Assembly (NCBI GenBank): GCA_026982095.1
Contig: JALSHT010000008.1
Span: forward strand, 1 to 23,442
DNA from: Nitrososphaeria archaeon
Lineage (GTDB): Archaea; Thermoproteota; Nitrososphaeria; Geothermarchaeales; JDFR-13
DNA length: 23,442 bases
Reading direction: 5' to 3'
How positions within the stretch are numbered: the stretch's first letter is position 1; each line of letters begins with the position of its first letter. Shown here piece by piece: positions 16,320-23,442 of this stretch. The translations under genes were made by a program, and so were the position numbers. Below the pieces are notes generated by a model. The model worked only from the letters and a program-made list of their open reading frames with translations. It made no database searches and was not told the DNA's origin.

Positions 16320-17078
16320 ATGAGAGATGTAGAGACAATATTTAGGAAGGATGGTGGGAGACCGATTATAGGCCTATCCATATATGACTATTTCGGAGCA
16401 TACCTCATAAGAGGGTTCCAAGACATAGACTTCATCCTGGTTGGGGATAGCCTAGGAATGGTTATCCAAGGCAGGAGAGACACTAGACAGGTAACGATAG
16501 ACCATATGCTATACCACCTAGAGATAGTCAAGAGAGCCGTGGGAGACAAGCCAGTATTCTTAGACATGCCATATGGAAGCTATGAGAACGCGAAGAGTAT
16601 GAGTGAGAATATAGAGAGGATTAGGGGATACGGTGTAGAAGGCGTCATGATAGAAGGAGTATATATAGAGAGTATGAAGCTGCTAAGAGATGAGGGTATA
16701 CCGTTCATCGTACACCTCGGATATATGCCGAAGCACCATTTAAAACCCAGTGTGGTCAGAGACTACAACAGGCTATATATGGAGTGTCTAAAGTCCCAGG
16801 AGAACGGGGCGATAGCCATAAAACTAGAGCTCGTCGATAGCGAAGTAGCTAGAAGAATACAGAGAAAGATGGATATACCAGTTCTAGGCGTTGGATCGGG
16901 GCCACATGTAGATGGACATATACTTGTCCTATACGACTTCCTAGGCATGACACCATGGTTCAAAGCAAAATTTGTCAGGAGATATGTAGACTTCTACAAA
17001 CTAGGTAGGGAAGCAGTATCAAGACTGATAGAGGATATAAAGGAAGGGAGATATCCATCGGAACAAGAAAGTTACTAA
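16320..17078 (+). CDS. panB: Ketopantoate hydroxymethyltransferase, coenzyme A biosynthesis
   Basis: The enzyme adds a hydroxymethyl group from methylenetetrahydrofolate (or its archaeal pterin counterpart) to ketoisovalerate, making ketopantoate for CoA. The TIM-barrel motifs are clear: VGDSLGMVIQG with metal ligand D43, TIDHMLYH, FLDMPYGSY with D82, E112 in MIEG, the catalytic-type E170 in KLELV, and the late GPHVDGHILVLYDFLGM. The length (252) is close to bacterial PanB. The start is the ATG at 16320; an out-of-frame ATG lies 5 bases upstream. It sits 36 bases after the importer operon and may be co-transcribed, or use the TATA-like ATCTATAAAC just before it. The next gene downstream is convergent. 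Confidence 0.9.
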   Translation: MRDVETIFRKDGGRPIIGLSIYDYFGAYLIRGFQDIDFILVGDSLGMVIQGRRDTRQVTIDHMLYHLEIVKRAVGDKPVFLDMPYGSYENAKSMSENIERIRGYGVEGVMIEGVYIESMKLLRDEGIPFIVHLGYMPKHHLKPSVVRDYNRLYMECLKSQENGAIAIKLELVDSEVARRIQRKMDIPVLGVGSGPHVDGHILVLYDFLGMTPWFKAKFVRRYVDFYKLGREAVSRLIEDIKEGRYPSEQESY

Positions 17079-17122
17079 TACATTCTATAAAAAGGGGTTG
17101 TGTAGAGCGTTAGACACAAGCC

Positions 17123-17410
17123 TCAACAGTTACAGCCACATCCACCGTGTCCATGATGATGGTGTTCATGATGCTCATGGTGTCCATGGTGCCCATGATG
17201 TTCATGGTGTTCATGATGCTCATGATGCCCGTGTCCATGCTCCATACCCGGCATACCCTGAGGCCCGTGTTCAAGATAGAACTCTGGTTTATCCTCAAAA
17301 GCCTTCTTACAGTTTGGGCTGCAGAAGTAGTAGATAGTGCCTTTATACACAGTCTTGGCTGCAGCCTCAGAAGGGTTTACCTCCATACCACATACAGGGT
17401 CTATAGCCAT
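17123..17410 (-). CDS. YHS-domain protein with His-rich metal-binding tail
   Basis: From the ATG at 17410 (AGGTGG 5 bases upstream) this is a 95-residue protein. A longer frame to 17491 lacks a good start and is not used. Residues 1-45 form a YHS domain: AIDPVCGMEVNPSEA, then YKGTIYYFCSPNCKKAFEDK, a short metal-binding module also found at the ends of copper ATPases. After PGMEHGH the tail is almost only His with Gly and Glu (HHEHH units) and ends CGCNC. Such a tail would bind many Cu, Ni, Zn or Co ions, as storage, chaperone or buffer. It probably acts in the cytosol, as no signal sequence is seen. A metal pump and chaperone lie 4 kb away. The family of the tail cannot be defined. Confidence 0.85.
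   Translation of the reverse strand: MAIDPVCGMEVNPSEAAAKTVYKGTIYYFCSPNCKKAFEDKPEFYLEHGPQGMPGMEHGHGHHEHHEHHEHHGHHGHHEHHEHHHHGHGGCGCNC
17139..17244. repeat. Degenerate tandem repeat coding for the His-rich tail
   Basis: Units of 9-12 bases such as CATGATGTT, CATGGTGTC and CATGATGCT repeat about ten times. They encode His-His-Glu/Gly on the minus strand. Low complexity explains the long shadow frames here; slippage could change tail length. Confidence 0.6.
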
Positions 17411-17445
17411 GAAAACCACCTTACACAATAAAATATGTCCCGGCG

Positions 17446-17455
17446 CATATAAACC
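17446..17455 (-). promoter_or_regulatory. TATA-like box for the YHS/His-rich gene
   Basis: GGTTTATATG on the minus strand, ~39 bases before the ATG at 17410, predicts a leader of about 13 bases that holds the AGGTGG site. Confidence 0.4.
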
Positions 17456-17508
17456 ATTAAAGAAAATTTTGTAGAGGTTGTAGAGCAACATTTCTCCAGA
17501 AACAAATT

Positions 17509-17518
17509 ATTTATAAGC
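17509..17518 (+). promoter_or_regulatory. TATA-like box for the polyamine operon
   Basis: ATTTATAAGC lies ~75 bases before the GTG at 17589, which would give an unusually long leader of ~50 bases for this genome. A closer promoter was not seen. Confidence 0.35.
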
Positions 17519-17588
17519 TCCCCAGTGTATAGAGCTATTGAAACCATAAAGTAGTTTGAATATCATGAGGTTGAGAACTTGCGGGTAA

Positions 17589-17999
17589 GTGAAGGAGATG
17601 ATGAGGGAGAAGGGTATTCATATACTGCTAGATCTGGAGGGTGTGGACCCGGATATCCTAAACGATTCTCTATACCTAAACAACCTCATCGATAAAGTCA
17701 TTAAAGAATCCGGCCTTAAATCTTTTGGAACCCTATACCACAAATTCATACCACAGGGATTCACGTCAGTAACCCTATTATCAGCCAGCCACATATCGAT
17801 CCACACATGGCCAGAGTATGGCTACATGGCAGCGGATATATTCGCATGTGAAGAGCCGGAAAAGGCGATGAAAGCCGCCGATATACTCATTAGGGAGTTG
17901 AAGCCGATGAAGGTTAAGAAGACTGTTTTAAGAAGGGGATACGTCTTCACAGGCTATGTAAAGGCTGATAGAGATGGAGTATCATTCAGAGAAGGTTAG
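17589..17999 (+). CDS. speD: SpeD-type pyruvoyl decarboxylase (S-adenosylmethionine or arginine decarboxylase)
   Basis: A 136-residue proenzyme of the prokaryotic AdoMet decarboxylase family, which cuts itself to form a pyruvoyl cofactor. The key block is ASHISIHTWPEYGY (66-79): S67 would become the pyruvoyl group, with H72 and C87 (in DIFACEEP) as the other active-site residues. In crenarchaea members of this family act either on AdoMet, giving the aminopropyl donor, or on arginine, giving agmatine; the sequence alone does not decide. The residue before the cleaved Ser is usually Glu but here Ala. The start is taken as GTG 17589; the ATGs at 17598 and 17601, just after AAGGAG, are alternatives. 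Its end overlaps the next gene by 26 bases. Confidence 0.9.
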   Translation: MKEMMREKGIHILLDLEGVDPDILNDSLYLNNLIDKVIKESGLKSFGTLYHKFIPQGFTSVTLLSASHISIHTWPEYGYMAADIFACEEPEKAMKAADILIRELKPMKVKKTVLRRGYVFTGYVKADRDGVSFREG

Positions 18000-18759
18000 G
18001 CTGAAGGCGGGAGAGTTAGAGATCAGGTACCCCATATACAGGGTTCTATACAGTGGGAGGAGCGAGTATCAGGAGATTATGGTTGTCGAGTCGATATTCG
18101 GGAAGATGCTGATACTAGATGGAGTCATACAGTTGACCACATATGATGAGGATATATATCACAAGGGTTTAGTCCTCCCTACCTACAAGAAACGGTTCAG
18201 AAAAATATTAATACTTGGAGGGGGAGATGGGGGAGCGGCCAACCAACTAATAAACCTGAATCCAAATGTGAAGGTTGACGTGGTAGATATAGATCCTATG
18301 GTGACCGAAGTAACAAATAAATATCTTCCCGAGGTTGTGAGAGACGTATTCAAACATAATAATGTCAGGCTCATAAACCAGGACGCATTCAAATATCTCA
18401 AGAAATATGCCGGAACATACGACATGATACTTGGAGACCTGACGGATATAAGATATGAAGACGAGGAGGGAAGTGAGGTAAACGCACTATATAGCATAGA
18501 CTATATCAGAGACCTAAAGAAGGTGCTGAAAAATAATGGCGTGGTTACATACCACGTTGGAGGCCTCAGCATGGACAGGGAACACATTATAGCGGTATAC
18601 AATACATTCACGGAAGTCTTTAATCATGTGAGGGTCTACGGCATCCATATACCTAGCTTCCTTGACATATGGTGCTACATCTCCGCCTCCAATAAACCGA
18701 TAAGGATAATGCGAAGGGGGATTCCAGTGTCAGACGTCTCAAACCTACTTAAAACATAA
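17974..18759 (+). CDS. speE: Spermidine synthase-like aminopropyltransferase
   Basis: The protein transfers an aminopropyl group from decarboxylated AdoMet to a polyamine acceptor such as putrescine, agmatine or spermidine. It has a small N-terminal beta domain (YQEIMVVES, then FGKMLILDGVIQLTTYDED), then the Rossmann-like domain with GGGDGG (82-87), DVVDIDP (102-108), QDAF (126-129) and the catalytic loop DLTDI (135-139). The two Asp of the usual D-x-T-D-P are kept, but Pro is Ile, and the gate loop that follows (RYEDEEGSE) differs from the common IGPA/IGPG type. YHK replaces the usual YHE. The length (261) is normal to slightly short. It starts inside the decarboxylase gene at ATG 17974, so translation is coupled and the two form a polyamine operon. 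Acceptor not predictable. Confidence 0.88.
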   Translation: MEYHSEKVRLKAGELEIRYPIYRVLYSGRSEYQEIMVVESIFGKMLILDGVIQLTTYDEDIYHKGLVLPTYKKRFRKILILGGGDGGAANQLINLNPNVKVDVVDIDPMVTEVTNKYLPEVVRDVFKHNNVRLINQDAFKYLKKYAGTYDMILGDLTDIRYEDEEGSEVNALYSIDYIRDLKKVLKNNGVVTYHVGGLSMDREHIIAVYNTFTEVFNHVRVYGIHIPSFLDIWCYISASNKPIRIMRRGIPVSDVSNLLKT

Positions 18760-18917
18760 ACGCCATTCCTATATCGCCACTATTACTCCACCGTTAGATA
18801 CATGACCTATTTAAACCACCTCCCTCAATTGAAAAAAGGAGTATACTAAATATCTAACCCTAGATCCTAGAGTATGACGATATACCTCGATTAATAGGTC
18901 TCTAGACATTCAATATC

Positions 18918-19439
18918 ATGATTATGAGGTTTAAGTGGCTATTTCTAGTAGATCTAGACGGCACTATATGGGACCATAAAGACATATCCTCGTTAGACCC
19001 ACCATTTAAAAGGGTCTCCGACGACAAGATAACCGATAGAAACAACGTAGAGGTAACCTTGAATAAAGAAGTGATTAAACTTGTTAAATGGGCATATAAT
19101 CACCATGCTCTAATATCTACACTCTCCTGGAATAACCCACTGAAGGCATATGAGGCACTGAAGGCCTTCGACCTGCTCAAACATTTCCACTACCTAGCCA
19201 TTGAAGACACCCCGAGGAAAGATATTTTGATAAAGAAGCTTCTAAAGAAGATAGAGGAGGAAGAGGGGTTGACATTCACCCCCGACAAAATAGTTTATAT
19301 AGACGATAGAGACATCCACATCCATGACATATATAGGAACATAGGTGGAATAATCTTCCTCCACTACTCAAAAGACGTCCATACAATGGAGCATGCGATT
19401 AGAATAATTTTGGATAAAACTGGATTAGATAGGCCCTAA
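18918..19439 (+). CDS. HAD-superfamily phosphatase, MDP-1-like
   Basis: A 173-residue hydrolase of the haloacid dehalogenase fold, close in pattern to magnesium-dependent phosphatase-1. Motif I is FLVDLDGTIWD with nucleophile D12 and D14; motif II is the Ser/Thr of ISTLSWN; later LIKKLLKK supplies Lys and VYIDDRDIHIHDI the acidic motif that holds Mg. The small cap typical of MDP-1 enzymes fits the insertion DHKDISSLDPPF. Substrates in the family include phosphotyrosine and glycated or sugar phosphates; none can be assigned here. There is no Shine-Dalgarno sequence at the ATG 18918 (another ATG lies at 18924), so the transcript is probably leaderless. The decarboxylase follows on the same strand 30 bases later. 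Confidence 0.85.
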   Translation: MIMRFKWLFLVDLDGTIWDHKDISSLDPPFKRVSDDKITDRNNVEVTLNKEVIKLVKWAYNHHALISTLSWNNPLKAYEALKAFDLLKHFHYLAIEDTPRKDILIKKLLKKIEEEEGLTFTPDKIVYIDDRDIHIHDIYRNIGGIIFLHYSKDVHTMEHAIRIILDKTGLDRP

Positions 19440-19469
19440 TAACACGGCTCCACATGAATATTATATTCG

Positions 19470-20867
19470 ATGAGGGGTTGGGATAGCCTAGACGTGGATA
19501 GTGTCTTGAAGGAGCTGGATGATATCTCATCTGATGACATGGACCATAGAAACGGCAGGTTCTTCAGCCACGTATACGACTCGGGTATAGAAGAACTAGA
19601 AGAACTTTCTAGGAAAGCATACCTCAAATACATAGATAAAACGATGCTCAACTTCACAATATACCCCAGCATATTGAAGATGGAGAGGGAGGTTGTAGGT
19701 ATAGTTAAGAGACTGTTTAACGGAGACGAGGGGGTTACAGGTAATTACACATATGGAGGGACTGAAAGTGTATTCCTAGCTCTAAAGACAGCCAGGGACT
19801 ATATGAGGAGGGAGAAGAACATTTCTAAACCCAACATAGTAATACCATTCACAGCTCACCCAGCATTCATAAAATCGGCTCAGTATCTAGGGATAGAAGT
19901 TAGATTATCATCCCTAACAGATGGATATACAGCAGATATAGACGACATGAGAAGAAAAATAGATAGCGATACAGTTGCAGTGATAGGTTCGGCGCCCAGC
20001 TACCCATATGGAACTATGGATGACATAGAAGCCTTATCGGAGATAGCCATAGAGAAAGACGTATGGCTACATGTAGATGCATGTATCGGGGGATTCGTAC
20101 TACCATTCCTCAGAGAACTTGGAGAAGATATACCGGCATTCGACTTCACATTAGAAGGGGTTAAATCAATATCAGTAGATCTACATAAATATGGATATAC
20201 ACCTAAGGGAGGATCAATAATTCTATATAGGGATAGAAGGCTGAGGCTACACCAAATCTATGTGAATGCATCATGGCCTGGATACCCACTGGTTAATACC
20301 ACGGTACTATCGAGTAGGTCAGCAGGCCCCCTAGCAGCTGCCTACGCCACATTGAAATACTTAGGATATCGTGGATACCTCAACCTTACAAGAAAAATAT
20401 TAGAAGCTAGAGAGACGATACTAGATGGACTAAAAAAACTAGGATTTAAAATACTCGGCAAACCGGTCTCAAGCATAGTGGCATTCACATCAGACGATAT
20501 AGACCTATATATCTTGGCTGAGAAGATGAAGGAGCATGGTTGGTACCTACAGCTACAGCCTGGCTCAGCCTATCTAGGATTCCCCACATCAATCCATCTA
20601 ACCATCTCACCAATCCATAGTAATATAGCCGAAAGATTCATAGAAGAACTAAGTGTGATAGTTGAAGACCAGAGGCTTAAAAGTTACAAACCGGAGATTC
20701 CAGAGGATATCCTATCACTAGACGACCTAAGCAGATTAATGGAGGCACTTGGTTTAAGAGATCTAAGCTTTAGCAAAATGGATCTGGTAAACAGGCTTAT
20801 ACATATACTACCCCCAAAAGAAGTAGAAACCATATTCAGAGAGATTGTAAACGAACTCTTCCCCTAA
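19470..20867 (+). CDS. PLP-dependent decarboxylase/lyase (group II decarboxylase, S1P-lyase-like)
   Basis: A fold-type I pyridoxal-phosphate enzyme of 465 residues. TYGGTES (94-100) and H130 in PFTAHPAF contact the cofactor, D203 in HVDACIGGFVLPF pairs with its ring nitrogen, and K240 in SVDLHKYGYTPKGGS forms the Schiff base. The HVDACIGGF and YGYTPKG versions are nearer to sphingosine-1-phosphate lyase-like proteins than to typical glutamate or tyrosine decarboxylases. Archaeal members are often only called decarboxylase; aspartate or another amino acid is possible. The last ~70 residues (from EDQRLKSYK on) are an added helical tail. It follows the phosphatase by 30 bases and its stop abuts the stop of the convergent kinase with no gap. 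Confidence 0.87.
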   Translation: MRGWDSLDVDSVLKELDDISSDDMDHRNGRFFSHVYDSGIEELEELSRKAYLKYIDKTMLNFTIYPSILKMEREVVGIVKRLFNGDEGVTGNYTYGGTESVFLALKTARDYMRREKNISKPNIVIPFTAHPAFIKSAQYLGIEVRLSSLTDGYTADIDDMRRKIDSDTVAVIGSAPSYPYGTMDDIEALSEIAIEKDVWLHVDACIGGFVLPFLRELGEDIPAFDFTLEGVKSISVDLHKYGYTPKGGSIILYRDRRLRLHQIYVNASWPGYPLVNTTVLSSRSAGPLAAAYATLKYLGYRGYLNLTRKILEARETILDGLKKLGFKILGKPVSSIVAFTSDDIDLYILAEKMKEHGWYLQLQPGSAYLGFPTSIHLTISPIHSNIAERFIEELSVIVEDQRLKSYKPEIPEDILSLDDLSRLMEALGLRDLSFSKMDLVNRLIHILPPKEVETIFREIVNELFP

Positions 20868-22415
20868 CTATTGATTCAACTCCCTATATACATCTTTCAA
20901 ATTTTTATATAGAGAACTAAACACCTTAAAGAGCCTATCATATATATGACTCCTCTCCCTATCTGGATTAAAGACTCTATCAACCTCAAACCTCTGTACA
21001 GCCTCATTAAAACCTCTATACTTACCAAGACCTATTGAAGCAAATACTGCCGCACCCCTAAGACTTGCATTCTCAGGCTCAAACATCCTGACAACTGGAT
21101 GATTAAATACATCCGCCAGGATTTGACACCATAAATCAGACTTCACACCCCCACCAACAACCTTAATACCCCCATCAAGGGCAATCTTCTCCCTGAAGTA
21201 AAGGATAGACCATCTAATATTATATGCTACACCCTCTAAAACCGCCCTAATCATATACCTCTTATCATGTTCGAACTTTAGATTCAAGAATCCACCTCTA
21301 ACATATGGATCATCTATCGGAGCCCTCTCACCAAACATCCAAGGCATAAAGATAAGGCCTTTTGAACCTGGTTCTATCTCCTGGGCCAGTTCATCCAATA
21401 AAGGATAATCATCTTCAGCTCCAACCCACCTAGAGATATGGTCTAGGGCCGATCCGGCAACCTCCTGCTCCGCAATATAAAGATATTTACCAGGGATACC
21501 ACTAGCTAGAGACCCCATATAATGACTTATATCAAGAAGCCTCTTAGGTGTATGAGCCGCAATCCAGCTACTCGAACCAACGTATACATGAGGCTCATAG
21601 TCAGCCACCGCTCCACTCCCAACAGCTGCCGATGCTAAGTCTCCAGCACCAACAAATACTGGGATACCCTCCTCTATACCAAGCTCCGAAGCCGCTTCAC
21701 CAAGTAGATATCCAGCTACATCGGTTGAACTCTTTATCTCTGGAAAGTGGTAGATGTCCAGCCCATATTTCTTAATTAACTTCTCCGACCACTTAACGCT
21801 AGATCCCCGAGTATCCAAAAGCCAAGTGAGATGTGCCTCATCAGGGCTCGTGACAGTGGCCCCGGTAGACTTAAGTATTAGATACCCCTTTACATCGATA
21901 AACTTATGAGTTGAATGGTATATGTCACCTTCATATCTCTTTATCCAGATCATCTTAGATAATGGATCCTTCCCAGTCTTACTTGGTGCGCCCCCAGTGA
22001 TTCTGAGGAAGGAAAGTAAGTGGAGTAGATTATATCCATTAATTTTCGGTAGTCCACTGAAGACCTCCTCTGGAAGACCTGCGGCTCTCTCATCAAGCCA
22101 AATAATTATATTCCTCAAAGGAGTGAACTCATCGTCAACTGGGAGGACGCCTGCCATATGGGCTGAGAAGACCAATCCTGAAACTTCAGCGTAATATTCG
22201 CTATCAGATAACCTCCTCGCCAAGTGTACTATCTGACGCCATAAAGCATCTGGGGATATCTCTGCATATCCATGCATAGGATGTGAAACCTCAGCCTTGA
22301 CATAGGATTTAGAGACGACTTTAAAACTGTCGAGATCGATGATCCCAGCCTTCACATTTGTAGTTCCAACGTCAAATGCTAATACGTATTTATGAGAACC
22401 ATTCCAAACATGCAT
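20868..22415 (-). CDS. FGGY-family carbohydrate kinase (xylulokinase-like)
   Basis: A 515-residue sugar kinase of the actin-like ATPase fold, which phosphorylates a pentulose, hexulose or polyol with ATP. FDVGTTNVKAG (14-24) is phosphate motif 1, WLDERAA (106-112) holds the likely catalytic Asp region, VGAGDLASAAVGSG and VGSSSWIAAHT form the second domain's ATP site, and VVGGGVKSDLWCQILADV with a following ASLRGAAVFAS is the FGGY signature region. It is closer to xylulokinase-type than to glycerol kinase, but the usual QMHG is replaced by SAHMAG, so the sugar is uncertain. The start is the ATG 22415, with a TTG one codon before. No Shine-Dalgarno sequence is seen. The MFS transporter gene lies upstream on the same strand and may bring in the substrate. 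Confidence 0.9.
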   Translation of the reverse strand: MHVWNGSHKYVLAFDVGTTNVKAGIIDLDSFKVVSKSYVKAEVSHPMHGYAEISPDALWRQIVHLARRLSDSEYYAEVSGLVFSAHMAGVLPVDDEFTPLRNIIIWLDERAAGLPEEVFSGLPKINGYNLLHLLSFLRITGGAPSKTGKDPLSKMIWIKRYEGDIYHSTHKFIDVKGYLILKSTGATVTSPDEAHLTWLLDTRGSSVKWSEKLIKKYGLDIYHFPEIKSSTDVAGYLLGEAASELGIEEGIPVFVGAGDLASAAVGSGAVADYEPHVYVGSSSWIAAHTPKRLLDISHYMGSLASGIPGKYLYIAEQEVAGSALDHISRWVGAEDDYPLLDELAQEIEPGSKGLIFMPWMFGERAPIDDPYVRGGFLNLKFEHDKRYMIRAVLEGVAYNIRWSILYFREKIALDGGIKVVGGGVKSDLWCQILADVFNHPVVRMFEPENASLRGAAVFASIGLGKYRGFNEAVQRFEVDRVFNPDRERSHIYDRLFKVFSSLYKNLKDVYRELNQ

Positions 22416-22599
22416 CAATAAGTAAATTATATTTAGTTATGCAAAATGAGTGTCCACCCGAAAACACATTTATCCATCTCATTAACTGCTGAAGCAGATC
22501 CAAGTCACTATGTGAAAATATCACTATATTCTTAACTAGATTGGATATTTAGAGACGGCATCAGATAAGTTCCCAACAACTGGTGATCTACATCCAAAG
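22416..22599. other. Gap between MFS transporter and kinase genes, nothing certain
   Basis: AT-rich, without an open frame. AAATATAATTTAC on the minus strand ends about 7 bases before the kinase ATG, too close to serve as a normal TATA box for it. Confidence 0.3.
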
Positions 22600-23442
22600 C
22601 TACTCTATGACCTTACCTCTTGTTTCAGGCAATATAATGGGGAGTGTCACCATAAGGATGAAACCAACCAGTCCGAATAAAACCATAGAGGCGGGGAGGC
22701 CGATATACCTAGATGCAATTCCAACTATAAATGCACCCATCGACAAGCCTCTAGCAACACTAAAAATGAAGGAGGTTGCCGTAGCCCTAACCTCTGTAGG
22801 AAACATCTCCGAGCTCCACACACCATATAACGCATGTGCACTGAAAGCCAAGGGAATAATATAGAGTAGATTGAATGAACCGGTCAGATCACCCACTATA
22901 AAATATAGGTATGCGTATCCCAAGCTGCCTAACAACCCGATCGAGGAGGACACTATAAAGGCCATCCTTCTACCAATATAGTCACTCAGAAACCCTACGA
23001 TGGGGAGGAAGAGGACGACCAATAGAGATATACCGATAACTATATTACTCGCCTCATCCACCCCATAGCCATACACCTTACTTAGTAGAGTAGGTGCCCA
23101 ATCAACCCACGCGTGGTATGCAAACTCGCTTCCCCAGAACAGGATAGATGCCAAAACCACATACCTTAATACGTTTGACTCTAGAAGCTTGGAGAGGCTG
23201 AAGCGGGGACCGATCTCTCCCTCAGCACTCTCCAACTCCTCTAGCTTAAGCCACACCCTAGATTCAGGAAGAAACTTAGCTAAAACGAGTATTATAGGTA
23301 TCGGGTAGAGAGCTACTAAGTATGGCATCCGCCAACCATACAAAGGATATAGAATACTAACTGCAACCGCGCTTATCACATAGCCCAAGACGAAGGTTGC
23401 GTGAACCAAGCCTCCAAAAAAACCTCTGTATTTAGGTGAGTA
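22600..23442 (-). CDS. Major facilitator superfamily transporter, partial (C-terminal part)
   Basis: The frame is open to the right edge, so the N-terminal part lies outside; a TTG at 23409 is internal, since YSPKYRGFFGG precedes it in frame. The visible ~280 residues have about eight hydrophobic helices. The P-K-x-R-G-F-F-G-G stretch, the PESRVWL end of the first half, the FLSDYIGRRMAFIVSSSIG loop between two helices and the EMFPTEVRATATSFIFSVAR region are classic for the sugar/metabolite branch of MFS, as is the final PETRGKVIE. It is probably a proton-linked importer. The downstream FGGY kinase, ~185 bases away on the same strand, suggests a sugar or polyol as cargo, but this is inference. 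Confidence 0.9.
   Translation of the reverse strand, partial: YSPKYRGFFGGLVHATFVLGYVISAVAVSILYPLYGWRMPYLVALYPIPIILVLAKFLPESRVWLKLEELESAEGEIGPRFSLSKLLESNVLRYVVLASILFWGSEFAYHAWVDWAPTLLSKVYGYGVDEASNIVIGISLLVVLFLPIVGFLSDYIGRRMAFIVSSSIGLLGSLGYAYLYFIVGDLTGSFNLLYIIPLAFSAHALYGVWSSEMFPTEVRATATSFIFSVARGLSMGAFIVGIASRYIGLPASMVLFGLVGFILMVTLPIILPETRGKVIE

Noticed and set aside
17098..17431. Several His/Asp/Met-rich open frames on the plus strand and a second minus frame
   Set aside because: They are shadows of the CAT/GTG repeat that encodes the His-rich tail; only the YHS frame has a domain and a ribosome binding site.
17411..17491. N-terminal extension of the YHS protein to 17491
   Set aside because: It covers the TATA-like box and AGGTGG site that serve the ATG at 17410, and YHS domains begin at that point.
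1..23442. CRISPR array or insertion sequence
   Set aside because: No regularly spaced 24-37 base repeats, no transposase-like frame and no terminal inverted repeats with target duplications were seen.

Overview
The window most likely comes from a thermophilic crenarchaeon (Thermoproteota). The evidence is heavy use of AGG/AGA for Arg and ATA for Ile, frequent GTG and TTG starts, short leaders with GGAGG or GGTG-type ribosome binding sites, TATA-like boxes about 35-45 bases before start codons, and archaeal-style genes such as a pyruvoyl decarboxylase next to an aminopropyltransferase and an MDP-1-like phosphatase. This placement rests on style and gene content, not on a marker gene, and no rRNA or tRNA was found.

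Left part (1-4400), AT-rich and defence-like: the 3' part of a beta-class DNA methyltransferase; a convergent, unrecognised 337-residue protein overlapping its end by 4 bases; a protein with a C-terminal PD-(D/E)XK nuclease core; and a protein that appears to join an EVE (PUA-like, modified-base-binding) domain to a second PD-(D/E)XK nuclease. Together they look like a small restriction or defence island.

Region 4400-5670 has no intact gene but holds remains of at least two minus-strand genes: a start-less open frame of 170 codons, and a frameshifted relic that begins like a signal peptide. It separates the island from the core-like genes to the right.

Region 5675-13678: an M19-type dipeptidase diverges from an arginine deiminase/amidinotransferase-fold enzyme. 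Next come two minus-strand surface proteins, each with a signal sequence and one C-terminal membrane anchor. A heavy-metal P1B ATPase follows, preceded in the same operon by a 67-residue CxxC metallochaperone.

Region 13870-17080: a three-gene ABC importer of the PhnD-PhnC-PhnE type (binding protein, ATPase, permease), then a ketopantoate hydroxymethyltransferase (panB). Region 17120-18760: a YHS-domain protein with an extreme His-rich tail diverges from a polyamine pair, a SpeD-type pyruvoyl decarboxylase overlapping a SpeE-type aminopropyltransferase. Region 18918-23442: an MDP-1-like HAD phosphatase, a PLP-dependent decarboxylase/lyase, and, convergent to these, an FGGY sugar kinase downstream of an MFS transporter that runs off the right edge.

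The strongest leads are the EVE-nuclease fusion, the unusual YPC (not CPC) metal site of the P1B ATPase, the His-rich YHS protein, and the decayed minus-strand genes at 4.7-5.6 kb.
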